This document shows positions 14,515-21,939 of a DNA stretch of 36,130 bases, piece by piece. The notes beneath the pieces were generated by a model that saw only the letters and a program-made list of their open reading frames with translations, was not told the DNA's origin and did no database searches. The stretch's first letter is position 1. Each line of letters starts with the position of its first letter. This stretch comes from Nitrospiraceae bacterium (GTDB lineage: Bacteria > Nitrospirota > Nitrospiria > Nitrospirales > Nitrospiraceae). The position numbers and the translations under genes were made by a program. The stretch is from positions 1 to 36,130 of the forward strand of contig SYGV01000043.1 of NCBI GenBank assembly GCA_005799365.1, written 5' to 3'.

Positions 14515-14643
14515 GTGATCGCATGGGATGATTCTGGGCGCCAATGCGTCCGCGCCGGCATCTATCCTATCGGGCGGCCCTTACTATTGACGCTCGACCT
14601 TTCTCTGTGTTCTCTTAGCCGTCCATTCTATTGCGGGTAACTC

Positions 14644-15330
14644 GTGAAGCGGGCGATCTGTCTACAACATGCGGCCTTCGAGGGTCCGGGAACCTTCGCG
14701 GACTTGCTGGTCGGCCGGGGGTTTGTTATTTCCAGCCACTTGGTGCCCGAGGTCGGCTTGCCGCCTGACGCGGGGGATGTGCTGCTCGTGATGGGCGGTC
14801 CCATATCGGTCAACGATCCGGAACCGTGGATCGAGGCGGAGCTGGCCTTCATCCGGGCCGCCGTTGAAAACGGGACCCCGGTCTTGGGCGTTTGCCTGGG
14901 CGCGCAGTTGTTGGCCAAGGCACTGGGCGCGCAGGTCGCGCCTGGGTCTAGCGTGGAGATCGGGATGACGCCGATTAACCTCACCGACCAGGGCCGGGAA
15001 GACCTGGTTTTCGGGACGTTGCCCGATCCCTTCGAGGTCTTCCAATGGCATGGGGAAGCTTTCGGTCTGCCCGATGGAGCGGTCCCCCTCGCCTCTTCGT
15101 ACTTGTTTCCCTTGCAGGCGTTCCGCTTCGGATCCCTGGCCTATGGCCTCTTGTTCCATCTGGAGATGCAGCGGGACGAGATCGAAGCCCTCTGCCGGGA
15201 ATGTCCGGAGGACGTGACCAAGGCCGGGCAGGATCTCTCCTCTCTGCTCCGCCACGCCGAGCCGCATCTGCCGCGTCTGCATTCGATCGCCGAGCGGCTC
15301 ATCGCCCACCTCACGGCCCCTGTCCATTGA
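14644..15330 (+). CDS. Class I glutamine amidotransferase (GMP-synthase-type domain)
   Basis: A 228-residue stand-alone glutaminase-like domain. The triad is visible: GVCLGAQLLAKALG with Cys84, and FHLEMQ with His172 and Glu174. Before it, VLLVMGGPISVNDPEPW forms the oxyanion-side loop. Such proteins are often annotated as GMP synthase-like and may hydrolyse gamma-glutamyl compounds; the true substrate is unknown. The frame starts with GTG at 14644, and there is no good ribosome site in the TTGCGGGTAACTC before it. It is separated from dapL by a 162-bp leader region. Confidence 0.85.
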   Translation: MKRAICLQHAAFEGPGTFADLLVGRGFVISSHLVPEVGLPPDAGDVLLVMGGPISVNDPEPWIEAELAFIRAAVENGTPVLGVCLGAQLLAKALGAQVAPGSSVEIGMTPINLTDQGREDLVFGTLPDPFEVFQWHGEAFGLPDGAVPLASSYLFPLQAFRFGSLAYGLLFHLEMQRDEIEALCRECPEDVTKAGQDLSSLLRHAEPHLPRLHSIAERLIAHLTAPVH

Positions 15331-15387
15331 TTGCGGCCCTCCTCCTGAAGTAACCTAGACCCTGGTTGTCTCCAAGTTAGAAAATCT

Positions 15388-15459
15388 GAAAGTCGAAACG
15401 TCTTGTTGAAAAAGAAAGCACCTCCGAAGACGTGCCAACTTTGAGATGTGATGACTTTC
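15388..15459 (+). promoter_or_regulatory. Nested inverted repeats in the dapL leader
   Basis: GAAAGTC (15388-15394) pairs with GACTTTC (15453-15459). Inside it ACGTCTT (15398-15404) pairs with AAGACGT (15427-15433), leaving a 22-nt loop. Together they make a long imperfect hairpin ending 33 nt before the dapL ATG. The region is AT-richer than its surroundings. It could be an attenuator-like or RNA-binding leader. It does not show the lysine riboswitch core that I would recognise. Confidence 0.35.
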
Positions 15460-15492
15460 CGACTCTCTTTTTGACGAAAGGAGCCAGTTCGC

Positions 15493-16668
15493 ATGGCCGG
15501 ATTTCCGATTGAATTCGCGGGACGGATCAAGACGCTGCCGCCCTACTTGTTTGCCGCAATCGACGAGATGAAGCAGAAGGCGATCGCGCGGGGCGTGGAC
15601 ATCATCAACCTGGGCATCGGCGACCCGGATCTGCCGACACCGAAGCCGATCATTGATGCGCTCAGCCGCGCCGCCGCCGATCCCAAGAACCACCAATACC
15701 CGTCCTATGAGGGGATGCTCGCCTTCCGCAAGGAAGTGGCGGACTGGTACAAGCGGCGGTTCAATGTCGCGCTGGACCCGGTCTCCGAGGTCCTCACGTT
15801 GATCGGCTCAAAGGAAGGTATCGGCCATATCCCCCTGGCCTTCGTCGATCCGGGCGATATCGTCCTGGTGCCGAGCCCCGGGTACCCGGTCTATCCGGTG
15901 GGGACCAGCTTTGCCGGCGGGCAGTCATACCTCATGCCGCTGGAAAAGAAGAATGGGTTTCTCCCGGACCTCAACGCGGTCCCCAAGGACGTGGCCAAGA
16001 AGGCCAAGCTCATGTTCCTGAACTCGCCGAACAATCCGACCTCCGTGGTCATGAGCAAGGACTATTTCAAACAGGCCGTGGCCTTCGCGCAGGAACATCA
16101 GGTCATCGTCTGCCACGATGCGGCCTATTCGGAGATCTTCTACGACGGCAAGCGGCCGGCCAGCTTCCTGGAGATCGAGGGGGCCAAGGACGTCGGCATC
16201 GAATTCCATTCCCTCTCCAAGACCTACAACATGACCGGCTGGCGCATCGGGTTCGCGGTGGGCCACAAGCAGGTCCTGACCGGGCTGGGGAAGGTGAAGA
16301 GCAACCTGGATTCGGGCGTCTTTCAGGCCGTGCAGGAGGCGGGCATCGCGGCGCTGCGGCTGGACGACTCGGTCACCGACGGGCTGCGCAAGGTGTATCA
16401 GGAACGTCGGGACGTGCTGGTGCCGGGGCTCAAGAAGCTCGGGCTGGAGGTGGACCCGCCCCCTGCGGCCTTCTACGTCTGGGTCACGGTGCCCAAGGGT
16501 TATACCTCCGCCTCCTTCACCGCACATTTGTTGGAGAAGGCCGGGATTGTGACGACGCCGGGTAATGGCTTCGGCGCGCCGGGCGAAGGCTACATCCGCA
16601 TGACCGTGTGCACGACGAAGGAGCGGCTGGCGGAGGCGGTCGAACGGATCAAGAAGGCCGGATTTTAG
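15493..16668 (+). CDS. dapL: LL-diaminopimelate aminotransferase
   Basis: A 391-residue class I/II PLP aminotransferase. It converts tetrahydrodipicolinate and glutamate directly to LL-diaminopimelate, replacing the DapD/C/E acyl route. Seen are INLGIGDPDLPTPKPIIDAL near the N-terminus, LNSPNNPTS (PLP-phosphate and carboxylate contacts), CHDAAYSEIFYDG and the PLP lysine in SLSKTYNMTGWRIGF (Lys243). YNMTGWRIGFAVG is typical for DapL. The ATG at 15493 follows GAAAGGAGCC. The other lysine genes (dapB, dapA, dapF, lysA) are 14 kb to the right, so the pathway is at two loci. folK follows after 39 bp. Confidence 0.92.
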   Translation: MAGFPIEFAGRIKTLPPYLFAAIDEMKQKAIARGVDIINLGIGDPDLPTPKPIIDALSRAAADPKNHQYPSYEGMLAFRKEVADWYKRRFNVALDPVSEVLTLIGSKEGIGHIPLAFVDPGDIVLVPSPGYPVYPVGTSFAGGQSYLMPLEKKNGFLPDLNAVPKDVAKKAKLMFLNSPNNPTSVVMSKDYFKQAVAFAQEHQVIVCHDAAYSEIFYDGKRPASFLEIEGAKDVGIEFHSLSKTYNMTGWRIGFAVGHKQVLTGLGKVKSNLDSGVFQAVQEAGIAALRLDDSVTDGLRKVYQERRDVLVPGLKKLGLEVDPPPAAFYVWVTVPKGYTSASFTAHLLEKAGIVTTPGNGFGAPGEGYIRMTVCTTKERLAEAVERIKKAGF

Positions 16669-16707
16669 TATCGGCCATTAACCATCAGCCACAGGCTCTG
16701 ACAAAAG

Positions 16708-17274
16708 ATGTCGCGCGAGATCGTCTTCATCGGCTTCGGGTCCAACCTGGGCAACCGGTTGGATTTCTGCGATCGCGCGGTCACGCTCTTGAGTCTCCTG
16801 CCGCACTCCCTGGTGACGGGAGTCTCCTCCCTCTATGAAACGGAGCCCCTGCCGGAGAATAATCCGGGCCCCCAGTGGTTTTTGAACGGCATCGTCCGTC
16901 TCGAAACCGACCTCGCGCCACAGAGCGTGTTGGAGGTGTGCCGTGAAGTGGAGAAGTCGCTGGGGAGGGACCAGGACAATCGAAGCGGTCCCCGCACGTT
17001 GGACCTGGATATCCTGCTCTATGGCGCTCGCGTCATCAACGAGCCGGGCTTGATCGTGCCCCATCCCCGGCTGCACCTCCGGCGGTTCGTCCTGGCGCCG
17101 CTGGCCGAGCTGGCGCCCGATCTGCAGCATCCTCTGTCGAACAAGACCCTGCAGGAATTGCTTGCCCAGCTCGTTGACCGTTCAGTCGTGCGGAGACTTG
17201 ATCCTCAGCCAAGCTCGCGCTACGGGAGCCGTCCTTCCTGCAGTTCCGCCGCCGCGGCTCGGGATTCAGCCTGA
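16708..17274 (+). CDS. folK: 2-amino-4-hydroxy-6-hydroxymethyldihydropteridine pyrophosphokinase
   Basis: A 188-residue HPPK. The start REIVFIGFGSNLGNRLDF is the ATP/pterin strand-loop. SSLYETEPLP, WFLNGIVRLET, and the signature GPRTLDLDILLYG with the Mg-binding Asp pair, then VPHPRLHLRRFVLAPLAEL follow. It transfers pyrophosphate from ATP to the pterin in folate synthesis. About 30 residues after ELLAQL are extra and Ser/Arg rich, longer than usual. Its TGA overlaps the panC ATG (TGATG, 17272-17276), so the pair is translationally coupled. No strong ribosome site precedes the ATG. Confidence 0.93.
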   Translation: MSREIVFIGFGSNLGNRLDFCDRAVTLLSLLPHSLVTGVSSLYETEPLPENNPGPQWFLNGIVRLETDLAPQSVLEVCREVEKSLGRDQDNRSGPRTLDLDILLYGARVINEPGLIVPHPRLHLRRFVLAPLAELAPDLQHPLSNKTLQELLAQLVDRSVVRRLDPQPSSRYGSRPSCSSAAAARDSA

Positions 17275-18149
17275 TGCGCATCATCCGGTCAGTGCCGGCC
17301 ATGACCGCGTGGAGTCTCGGGCTCCGGCGCGAGGGGATCGGCATCGGCTTCGTGCCGACGATGGGGGCGCTGCACGAGGGGCACCGGTCGCTCATCCGCA
17401 AGGCCCGCCTGGCCTGCGACGCCCTCGTGGTCAGTCTCTTCGTGAATCCAAGCCAGTTCGGGCCCGGCGAGGACTATGCCAGGTATCCGCGGATGTTCGA
17501 GGATGACGCGACGCTCTGTCGTCGCGAAGGAGTGGACGTGCTCTTCGCTCCGTCCGCCGCCGCCATGTATCCGGCCGGTTTTGAAACCGGAGTCGTCATC
17601 GGCGCTGTGGGGAAACGCTGGGAGGGGGCAGTCCGGCCAGGCCATTTCGACGGAGTCGCGACGGTTGTCACGAAACTCTTCTCGATCGTCCGACCGGACC
17701 GGGCCTTCTTCGGGCAGAAAGATTTTCAGCAATCGGTGATCGTGCAGCGGCTGGCGGAGGACTTGAACCTGGGGGTGAAGATTCTCGTCTGCCCGACGGT
17801 GCGTGAAGCGGACGGACTCGCGATGAGCTCCCGGAACCAGTACCTCACTCGGGCGCAGCGACAAGTCGCGCCGGTGCTCCACGAAGGGCTTCAGGCAGGA
17901 CGAACTGCCATTCTGCGGGGCATTCGATTCGGCGCGCAGGTCGCGCGCGCGATGCAGCGCGTCGTGGAGCAGGAACCGGGCGTCACGGTGGACTATCTGG
18001 CCTGCTGCGACCCGCAGACCCTGGAGCCGCTTCCGTGCATCGCCAAGCAAGCCGTGCTGCTGGGCGCGATCCGGCTCGGCCGCGTCCGGTTGATCGACAA
18101 TCTGCTGGTGAAAGTGAAGGCCGATAGGCGGGAGAAAGACGGGCCTTAG
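17274..18149 (+). CDS. panC: Pantothenate synthetase
   Basis: A 291-residue enzyme that joins pantoate and beta-alanine with ATP. Class I nucleotidyl-transferase motifs are present: FVPTMGALHEGHRSLI with the HxGH-type motif, VVSLFVNPSQFGPGEDYARY, VRPGHFDGVATVVTKLF, FFGQKDFQQ and the KMSKS-equivalent GLAMSSRNQYL. The length matches the family. It starts at the ATG overlapping the folK stop; the unusual late portion MTAWSLGLRREGIGIGF is normal for the N-terminus. The stop TAG (18147-18149) overlaps the remnant on the opposite strand. Confidence 0.94.
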   Translation: MRIIRSVPAMTAWSLGLRREGIGIGFVPTMGALHEGHRSLIRKARLACDALVVSLFVNPSQFGPGEDYARYPRMFEDDATLCRREGVDVLFAPSAAAMYPAGFETGVVIGAVGKRWEGAVRPGHFDGVATVVTKLFSIVRPDRAFFGQKDFQQSVIVQRLAEDLNLGVKILVCPTVREADGLAMSSRNQYLTRAQRQVAPVLHEGLQAGRTAILRGIRFGAQVARAMQRVVEQEPGVTVDYLACCDPQTLEPLPCIAKQAVLLGAIRLGRVRLIDNLLVKVKADRREKDGP

Positions 18150-18398
18150 CGCCGGCTGATGAGCAGGAGGCCTTTCACGAACTGGTTGAGGCGCTGCTTG
18201 TCCGCCGGCGGAATATCCAGAAACTCCACATGTTCATGTGCATAACGCTTCCCCTATTCCATGGCGCGGAACCGGCGGGAGCAGCGTCGGCAACGGAGGG
18301 GGGTAGCTGTAGAGGGCGCTCAACAGCCGGTCGAGCCGCCTTTCGCGATTGGCTCGCTGCACGTGGGAGTCATCGCAGTTCTGACACCGTCGTTCAAT
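18146..18398 (-). pseudogene. Degraded zinc-ribbon/PilZ-type protein gene
   Basis: Three fragments on the - strand join when lesions are repaired. First, ERRCQNCDDSHVQRANRERR, then LDRLLSALYSYP, carries a CxxC pair. After one extra C in a six-C run (near 18305), the second frame reads LRCRRCSRRFRAME, a second CxxC. It meets TAG (probably an original TGG, Trp) and continues GKRYAHEH. The third part VEFLDIPPADKQRLNQFVKG, then LLLISRR and stop, matches the end of a PilZ domain. The body of the PilZ domain (about 80 residues) is missing between HEH and VEF. The start codon position reads ATT. So there are a frameshift, a nonsense codon, an internal deletion and probably a lost start. PilZ domains bind cyclic-di-GMP. 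Confidence 0.6.
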
Positions 18399-18418
18399 GT
18401 CGGCCCTGGCGCAGCCTC

Positions 18419-18808
18419 TTAAGGCGACCGCTCGGCGACCTGTTGGCCGGCGAGGATCGCTTGCAGATCGGCCGGCGAATAGGTCGGCGGTTTGACCCAC
18501 TTGCCGTCGGCCCGCTTGTGTCCCCCGACTTTGCTCATGTTCGACCGGTGGACTTCCCGAAAGACCGGTTCCATGTCGATGCCGCACGATACGGCGGATC
18601 CATAGACCACGTACAGCAGGTCCGCCAATTCCTTGGCCATGCCCTGGAGATCGCTCTGGGCCATGGCTTGTTGGAACTCCTCGAATTCTTCCTGGATCAA
18701 CCTGACCCGGAGGGCGCGCGTCGCCTCGTCCGGGACGCAGGGCCGGTCCGACACCACAATGTCGAACCGGCGATGAAATTCTTCGACCATTCGCTGAGCC
18801 TCTGTCAT
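18419..18808 (-). CDS. MazG-like NTP pyrophosphohydrolase (DR2231-type)
   Basis: A 129-residue all-alpha NTP pyrophosphatase. The metal site is formed by RLIQEEFEEFQQAM (Glu40, Glu41, Glu43, Glu44 region) and KELADLLYVVYG (Glu60, Asp63). EVHRSNMSKVGG followed by DGKWVKPPTYSPADL is the C-terminal signature I associate with the DR2231 subgroup. These enzymes hydrolyse nucleoside triphosphates such as dUTP to the monophosphate and act in pool cleaning. The gene lies between rmuC and the damaged PilZ gene on the same strand, 30 bp downstream of rmuC. The start is ATG 18808 with GAAAGGATCGC before it. Confidence 0.82.
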   Translation of the reverse strand: MTEAQRMVEEFHRRFDIVVSDRPCVPDEATRALRVRLIQEEFEEFQQAMAQSDLQGMAKELADLLYVVYGSAVSCGIDMEPVFREVHRSNMSKVGGHKRADGKWVKPPTYSPADLQAILAGQQVAERSP

Positions 18809-18838
18809 GCGCGATCCTTTCCATTCATAAGGCGCCCG

Positions 18839-20233
18839 TCATTCCGTAGACGGCGCGGGTCTTGGGACTGAATCAATCGGTTCGAGTCTGGGCAGGTCCT
18901 TGTCGGAGGCGATCCCCAGCTCCTTGAACTTGCGGGCCGCCGGCAGGACGCGGGTCTCGATCGAGCCCACTGCCTTGTTGTACGCCTCCACGCTCTTGGC
19001 GAGCGATTGTCCGATATCGTCCAAATGCTCGGTCAGGACCGTCATCCGGTCGTACAAGTCTTTGCCCAATCGGCCCGCCTGCTGCGCATGCTCGCTCAGT
19101 TGTTCCTGCCGCCAGCCGTAGGCGCCGGCATGCAGCAGCGCGATCAGCGTGGTGGGGGTGGCGATCAGGACGCTGCGGGAAAGTCCGTCCTCGATCAGCT
19201 TGGGATCCTGTTCGAGCGCCGCCCCCAGGTACTGCTCGCCCGGCAGGAAGAGGACGACGTACTTCGGTGCCTGGGGAAATTGCGACCAGTATGCTTTGGC
19301 GCTCAGGTCTTCCATGCGCGACCGCACTTGCGCCGCGTGCTGCCGCAGAAAGGCCAGCCGTTGGGTTTCGTCTTGAGCGGCGTGGGCTTCCAGATACGCG
19401 GACAGAACCGCTTTGGCGTCTACGATGATCTGGCGATCGCCCGGAAGGTGCACCACCATGTCCGGGCGGAGACGCCCTTCGTCCCCCTCGACGCTCACTT
19501 GCTCGGTGAAGTCGCAATGCTCGACCATGCCGGCCAGCTCCGCCACCCGCTTGAGCGTGATTTCGCCCCAGCGCCCCCTGACCGTCGGGGCGCGCAGGGC
19601 TTTGACCAGGTTCCCGGTTTCCTGCTGCAGTTTCTGATGGGAGTCCGCCAGGCTCTTCAGGTGCTGATCCAGTCCGCCGTATGCAGATTGGCGGGACTGT
19701 TCCAGGAGATGGATCTGGGCTTCGTAGCGCGTTAGGGCTTCCTGGAGCGGCTTCACCATCTCATCAATGGCCTGTTGGCGCTGTGACAGGTCGCCCTTCG
19801 CCTCGGCATGCAGCCGCTCGAACGAGGTCCTGGCGAGGGAGAGAAAGGCTTCGTTGTTGGTCTTGAGCGCCTCGCCCGAGAGGGCCTTGAAGGCCTCGGC
19901 CATCTCGCTGCGGGCCTGGGAGAGCAGGGCCTTCTGCTCCTGCAGGCTCTTGAGTGCTTCTTCGCTGCGGGTGTCCGCCGCCGCGCGCGCCTGCTGGGCG
20001 CTTGCAAGCTGGTCGCGCAGCTTGGTCAGTTCCGTCCGCTCCTCTTCCGTCTGTTTTCGAAGTTCCGCGGCGGAGGCTTCAGCGCGCTGCGTCCGCACGG
20101 TTGCGTCGATCAGGGTCGCCTGCGATTCGGTCCGGAGCCGAGCCGAGCTCCAGAGCCAGGCCAGCAGTCCGCCCAGGATCAGGCCGGCCGCGAGACCGAC
20201 ACCGGCTGCCACGATGATGGCAAGGTCTGCCAT
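18839..20233 (-). CDS. rmuC: DNA recombination protein RmuC
   Basis: A 464-residue protein. An N-terminal membrane helix (about residues 5-28, IIVAAGVGLAAGLILGGLLAW) is followed by a coiled coil (about 35-175) rich in Ala, Glu, Gln and Lys, and by the RmuC nuclease-like core. The core begins around TVRGRWGEITLKRVAELAGM and includes RPDMVVHLPGDRQIIVDAKA with the PD-(D/E)xK-like Asp-x-Lys, VVLFLPGEQYLGAAL, and ATPTTLIALL. Family members limit DNA inversions. The ATG at 20233 is preferred over a TTG 30 bp upstream because the membrane helix then begins at the normal place. The MazG-like gene follows. Confidence 0.93.
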   Translation of the reverse strand: MADLAIIVAAGVGLAAGLILGGLLAWLWSSARLRTESQATLIDATVRTQRAEASAAELRKQTEEERTELTKLRDQLASAQQARAAADTRSEEALKSLQEQKALLSQARSEMAEAFKALSGEALKTNNEAFLSLARTSFERLHAEAKGDLSQRQQAIDEMVKPLQEALTRYEAQIHLLEQSRQSAYGGLDQHLKSLADSHQKLQQETGNLVKALRAPTVRGRWGEITLKRVAELAGMVEHCDFTEQVSVEGDEGRLRPDMVVHLPGDRQIIVDAKAVLSAYLEAHAAQDETQRLAFLRQHAAQVRSRMEDLSAKAYWSQFPQAPKYVVLFLPGEQYLGAALEQDPKLIEDGLSRSVLIATPTTLIALLHAGAYGWRQEQLSEHAQQAGRLGKDLYDRMTVLTEHLDDIGQSLAKSVEAYNKAVGSIETRVLPAARKFKELGIASDKDLPRLEPIDSVPRPAPSTE

Positions 20234-20326
20234 AGAAAGGATCCACGTTTCGATCGGAGGCAAGGGTACGGGAATCGGCCTGACTCGTCAAGGAAGCTGC
20301 TGGCTGGTGCGGGCTGGGCAGATTTG

Positions 20327-20334
20327 GTATAGAA
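20327..20334 (+). promoter_or_regulatory. Candidate extended -10 upstream of the 20387 gene
   Basis: TTGGTATAGAATG contains a TGn-type extended -10 with TATAGA, ending about 50 nt before the ATG at 20387. No clear -35 is seen at the right distance. Confidence 0.35.
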
Positions 20335-20386
20335 TGTGTGCTCATGAACCATGGCCTAATCGGGGCGAGGGAGGTCCCGTCCAACA

Positions 20387-21151
20387 ATGCCACAGTCTTG
20401 CCTGCCGACCCTGATCGGCGCCCTGCTCGTCCTGCTGGCTCCTAGCGGTTGGGCTTCGGCCTTTCCGGTCAGTAGTGCCGCGTGGTCGGCTGTGCAATGG
20501 GAGCAACACTGTCGGAGCGTCCGCACGAGCTACAACCCCGACACGACGCTTCGCACCGACCGACTGACGATGTCCCCGGACGATCCCCGGTTCACGGACT
20601 TTCTCTACTGGGTCTGGGCGAACAAGATCATCGAACATCAGGTGGAGCAAGTAGGCGGCACCGAATGGAAGGGCCCGAGCGACGGGGTGATCTTCCACTG
20701 GGCGCCTGGCTCTCGATGGGAGCTGCACACGGTCGTCCCGTTCGACCACGCCACCCACCACATCGTCGGTGAACATGGCTGGCGGGATAACATGTTCAAG
20801 GATTTCTTTGAACCCTTTGGCCCGATTCATGGGGTGAGTATCGGGGAACGGCTCTCGATGGACCGGCCACCCACCTGGGTGCAATTCCTCGCGCATATCG
20901 GGGGGCCGGACAGCCCCTACTACCGCTATGTCTTCCATCAAGAGAGTGCGATCGATCCAGCCAGACGGATCGTCACTCTGGTGGGAGGGCAAGGCGTCGT
21001 CTTCGAATATACCTTTGAGCGCTACCTGGCCGAGATCAAGGAAGTCTTGACCGACTGCAAGGCCTATCAATTTTTCCAACTCTATGACCAATACGGAAAA
21101 GGATTCGCCTCGCGGGCCGGCTGGGCCGGCCAGCCTTTGTCCAGCCCCTGA
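20387..21151 (+). CDS. Exported hypothetical protein
   Basis: A 254-residue protein with a Sec-type signal peptide (CLPTLIGALLVLLAPSGWAS, cleavage probably after ASA near residue 25). The mature part is rich in aromatic residues and His, with FTDFLYWVWANKIIEHQVEQ, IFHWAPGSRWELHTVVPFDH, ATHHIVGEHGWRDNMFKDFF and a C-terminal FFQLYDQYGKGF. There are two Cys in the mature form (QHCRS and TDCKAY) that could pair in the periplasm. No known family is recognised. It is divergent from rmuC and followed by a 160-bp gap before the Pal-type gene. Confidence 0.65.
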   Translation: MPQSCLPTLIGALLVLLAPSGWASAFPVSSAAWSAVQWEQHCRSVRTSYNPDTTLRTDRLTMSPDDPRFTDFLYWVWANKIIEHQVEQVGGTEWKGPSDGVIFHWAPGSRWELHTVVPFDHATHHIVGEHGWRDNMFKDFFEPFGPIHGVSIGERLSMDRPPTWVQFLAHIGGPDSPYYRYVFHQESAIDPARRIVTLVGGQGVVFEYTFERYLAEIKEVLTDCKAYQFFQLYDQYGKGFASRAGWAGQPLSSP

Positions 21152-21310
21152 TTCCAGGCGGCCGACGGACGCCCTTTCCCACGCTTCACCGTGGCGTCTG
21201 GCCGTGAGCTGTGGCCAGATGACTACTTAATAAGACTAGCAGCGCAACGCGGGCTGTGATACTCATAGGTCTGGTTGGATCGGGGCGCAATTCCCGCGGA
21301 GAGGTCCATC

Positions 21311-21928
21311 ATGACATCGTCGGCCTTGCAGTTCTTCCCCCGCATCGCCCGGGGGCTGTCCTTGCTGGGGCTCCTCATGCTGCTCACCGCCTGCGCCACG
21401 ACGACTGACTCTACCTCGGCCCAGGAGCAGGTTGCGCCGCCGGTCGAAGCGCCCCAGGTGCAGGAGAAGCCGATGGAAGCCCAGGCGCCGCCAGCGCCGG
21501 TTGAAGAAACACGCGTGGTGGAAGCAGAAGCTCCTCCTCCGCCGCCTCCCCCTCCTCCCCCACCCCCACCCCCGCCGCCCGTGGTGAAACTGCCGGAGCC
21601 GCTGGACCTCTATTTCGACTATGACCGCTACCAGCTCAAGTTGAGTGAGACTGATAAAGCCGCGCTGGGCGAGATTGCAGACCTGCTCAAGAAGAACGCC
21701 GAGCGGGTGGTGACCATCGAGGGCCATTGCGACGAGCGCGGTACCAGCGCCTACAACCTGGCGCTCGGTGAACGGCGGGCCAAGGCGGCGAAGCAATACC
21801 TGGAAAGCCAGGGCACCCTGGCGGCCCAGATCCAGACCACCAGCTTCGGCAAGGAACGGCCGGTCTGCACCGACCACAGCAAGGCCTGCTGGCAAAAAAA
21901 CCGCCGGGCGCACGTGTACGTGCAGTAA
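21311..21928 (+). CDS. pal: OmpA-domain lipoprotein, Pal-like
   Basis: A 205-residue outer-membrane lipoprotein. The signal peptide ends in lipobox LTAC (Cys28). A long Pro/Glu/Ala linker follows, with a pure run of 16 Pro (residues 75-90). The OmpA/Pal domain is at about 97-205: LYFDYDRYQLK, then the peptidoglycan-binding segment IEGHCDERGTSAYNLALGER and RRAHVYV. Family members tether the outer membrane to peptidoglycan and work with Tol proteins. No tol genes are near. The ATG at 21311 follows GAGAGGTCC, and the signal fits there, whereas the longer frame from 21275 would put a charged stretch first. Two extra Cys (CTDHSKAC) may form a disulfide. Confidence 0.88.
   Translation: MTSSALQFFPRIARGLSLLGLLMLLTACATTTDSTSAQEQVAPPVEAPQVQEKPMEAQAPPAPVEETRVVEAEAPPPPPPPPPPPPPPPPVVKLPEPLDLYFDYDRYQLKLSETDKAALGEIADLLKKNAERVVTIEGHCDERGTSAYNLALGERRAKAAKQYLESQGTLAAQIQTTSFGKERPVCTDHSKACWQKNRRAHVYVQ
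21532..21582 (+). repeat. Poly-proline codon repeat (CCN)16
   Basis: Sixteen consecutive proline codons, mixing CCT, CCG, CCC and CCA, in the linker of the Pal-like lipoprotein. The tract is prone to length change, and 16 prolines in a row usually call for EF-P during translation. Confidence 0.85.
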
Positions 21929-21939
21929 CGCCGCGCCGT

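Noticed and set aside
15331-15492. Lysine riboswitch in front of dapL
   Set aside because: The leader is structured but I do not find the conserved core of the lysine riboswitch, and it is shorter than that class usually is.
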